Positions 6,049 to 6,548 of a DNA stretch of 6,548 bases are shown here, piece after piece (the first letter of the stretch is position 1; each line of letters begins with the position of its first letter). The notes under the pieces are model-generated. The model saw nothing but the letters and a program-made list of their open reading frames with translations, ran no database searches and was not told the DNA's origin. Origin of the DNA: Ruminococcaceae bacterium UBA6392. GTDB lineage: Bacteria; Bacillota; Clostridia; Oscillospirales; Acutalibacteraceae. The position numbers were made by a program, and so were the translations under genes. The stretch lies in contig DJQG01000077.1 in assembly GCA_002438685.1 (NCBI GenBank), positions 493 through 7,040 of the forward strand, given 5' to 3'.

Positions 6049-6261
6049 GCTTTTATCCGTATCGTCCGGCTCATGGTGCATGATGCCGTCAACATCGCAG
6101 TCGAGAATATTGCACAGATCGTTGAGTGTCACGGTGCTTATCGGCTTGTTGTGCTTGAGGCGGTCGATGAGGCTGCGGCTGATGTTGAAGTCCCTTATCA
6201 GCCTGTATGTCGTCATACCTCTGTCTTTCATAGTCCTGTAAAACGGCTCGTAAGTAATCAA
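6043..6261 (-). CDS. Small Cro/C1-type helix-turn-helix regulator
   Basis: A 72-residue protein that is almost only a DNA-binding domain, of the short XRE type (HTH_26/YozG-like). Helix 1 is about 5-14, helix 2 TTYRLIRDF (17-25), the recognition helix SRSLIDRLKH (28-37), then VTLNDLCNILDCDVDGIMHH (44-63), the usual closing helices. No sensor domain is attached. The start is a TTG at 6259-6261, 5 bases from GAGGTG (plus 6267-6272). It gives MITYEPFYRT, the family's normal N-terminus; the next ATG (codon 11) would remove helix 1. The gene is convergent with the metallopeptidase and shares its terminator. Upstream is a 24-bp palindrome inside its promoter, so autoregulation is likely (inference). 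Confidence 0.87.
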   Translation of the reverse strand: MITYEPFYRTMKDRGMTTYRLIRDFNISRSLIDRLKHNKPISTVTLNDLCNILDCDVDGIMHHEPDDTDKSK

Positions 6262-6278
6262 AAAATCACCTCAACGCC

Positions 6279-6307
6279 ATTTTAATTTATGCTCAATATA
6301 TTGACAA
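6279..6307 (-). promoter_or_regulatory. Promoter of the HTH gene
   Basis: On the minus strand, TTGTCA (plus 6302-6307, 5/6) and TAAAAT (plus 6279-6284, 5/6) are 17 bases apart. The predicted start near 6272 falls at the ribosome site, so the leader would be very short or the true start slightly different. The -35 box lies inside the palindrome at 6296-6319. Confidence 0.5.
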
Positions 6308-6319
6308 TTGTCGATATAT
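6296..6319. repeat. 24-bp near-perfect palindrome, candidate operator
   Basis: The two 12-base halves match as inverted copies at 11 of 12 positions (mismatch at 6302/6313). The core GACAATTGTC (6303-6312) is a perfect palindrome, flanked by ATATAT-type arms. It contains the -35 boxes of both the leftward HTH promoter and a rightward promoter. A dimer of the adjacent HTH protein is the natural candidate to bind here (inference). Confidence 0.65.
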
Positions 6320-6329
6320 AGAGTATAAA
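6301..6329 (+). promoter_or_regulatory. Rightward promoter with no assigned gene
   Basis: A perfect TTGACA (6301-6306) and TATAAA (6324-6329, 5/6) have the ideal 17-base spacing. The predicted start is near 6336. It overlaps the palindrome and points away from the HTH gene, into DNA without a convincing coding region before the window ends. Confidence 0.65.
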
Positions 6330-6381
6330 TATATCAGGCACCCAATATGCAAAAAATTCAGCAAAACCTCAAAAATATTCT

Positions 6382-6409
6382 GATAAATAAAATAAGACGG
6401 TTATTTATC
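6382..6409. repeat. 9-bp AT-rich inverted repeat
   Basis: GATAAATAA (6382-6390) and TTATTTATC (6401-6409) are perfect inverted copies around a 10-base centre. No U-run follows, so it is not an intrinsic terminator. It could be a second regulator site or a weak RNA hairpin in the rightward transcript. Confidence 0.4.
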
Positions 6410-6438
6410 CTCAAAATTTACCAGTTATACAAAGTATA

Positions 6439-6466
6439 TTGAATTTCTGACATAAATTGCTATTAT
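6439..6466 (+). promoter_or_regulatory. Possible second rightward promoter
   Basis: TTGAAT (6439-6444, 4/6) and TATTAT (6461-6466, 5/6) are 16 bases apart in AT-rich DNA. Such matches arise easily by chance in this composition. If real, it would serve a gene beyond the right edge. Confidence 0.25.
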
Positions 6467-6528
6467 ATTTATTGCAAACATCTCGCAGAACAGGCGGCAT
6501 AAAACGCACAAAATCAACACCGCCGCAG

Positions 6529-6546
6529 GCTCCCCTGCAGGGGAGC
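6529..6546. repeat. 18-bp GC-rich palindrome, probable start of a dispersed intergenic repeat
   Basis: GCTCCCCTGCAGGGGAGC is a perfect palindrome, with a G-T pair just outside. It stands out from the AT-rich DNA before it. Similar GGCTCCCC...GGGGAGCTG hairpins are, from memory, common intergenic repeats in gut Clostridia, where a second hairpin usually follows. The window ends before that could be seen. Confidence 0.55.
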
Positions 6547-6548
6547 TG

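Larger units (their letters stand above)
6330..6548. other. AT-rich intergenic stretch without a convincing gene
   Basis: I see no supported coding region on either strand. It holds a 31-codon open frame with only a weak AGG ribosome site (6347-6442), a 9-bp inverted repeat (6382-6409), paired CCTCAAAA direct repeats (6367-6374 and 6409-6416), a second promoter-like pair (6439-6466) and the terminal GC-rich palindrome. From about 6520 the base composition shifts sharply to GC. Confidence 0.6.

Noticed and set aside
5107..6261. ImmA/ImmR-type protease-regulator pair
   Set aside because: An HExxH protein next to an XRE regulator suggests it, but the genes are convergent with a terminator between them, and the third-ligand region (YNEGVA) looks gluzincin-like rather than ImmA-like.
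6413..6500. 29-codon leftward frame in the right intergenic stretch
   Set aside because: No ribosome site precedes it and its translation resembles nothing; a frame of this length is expected by chance.
1..6548. CRISPR array, insertion sequence or phage genes
   Set aside because: I found no regularly spaced repeats, transposase, integrase or structural phage gene on either strand.

Overview
The window looks like chromosomal DNA of an anaerobic member of the Bacillota (Clostridia), probably a gut lineage. The reasons are strong AGGAGG-type ribosome sites, sigma-A-like promoters, CCA-encoding tRNA genes, a YerC-type TrpR homologue, a YqeM-like methyltransferase and an iron-sulfur L-serine dehydratase. 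This placement is inferred from gene families only, because no taxonomic marker is present.

Left part (1-3360), leftward. There are two transcription units. The upstream one is L-serine dehydratase (sdaA) followed by a cyclophilin prolyl isomerase, joined by a 4-base ATGA overlap and read from an extended -10 promoter at about 3332-3360. The second is yerC (TrpR-like regulator), a class I SAM methyltransferase (2-base gap) and hslO (Hsp33; 15-base gap, cut by the window edge). It has its own promoter, whose -10 and spacer lie in an 18-bp perfect palindrome (1421-1438), a candidate operator. No terminator is visible between the units, so read-through from sdaA is possible.

Middle part (3361-5044), rightward. 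A 12-helix MFS transporter (organophosphate/UhpC-like) is transcribed divergently from sdaA, from a near-consensus promoter. A stable RNA operon follows: a promoter, tRNA-Asp(GTC), tRNA-Thr(GGT) three bases later, and a perfect 15-bp terminator hairpin.

Right part (5045-6548). This part is visibly more AT-rich and looks accessory. It holds a putative HExxH zinc metallopeptidase (rightward) and a small Cro/C1-type HTH regulator (leftward). These converge on a bidirectional terminator that contains the regulator's stop codon. Upstream of the regulator is a compact switch-like region: a 24-bp near-perfect palindrome overlaps the -35 boxes of two oppositely directed promoters. The rightward promoter is almost consensus but leads into about 220 bases with no convincing gene, so its product (small RNA, small peptide, or a gene beyond the edge) is the main open question. 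The window ends in an 18-bp GC-rich palindrome resembling the start of a dispersed intergenic hairpin repeat.

The left and middle parts are ordinary housekeeping and metabolic DNA. The least explained region is the palindrome with back-to-back promoters at 6279-6329 and the transcript it may control.
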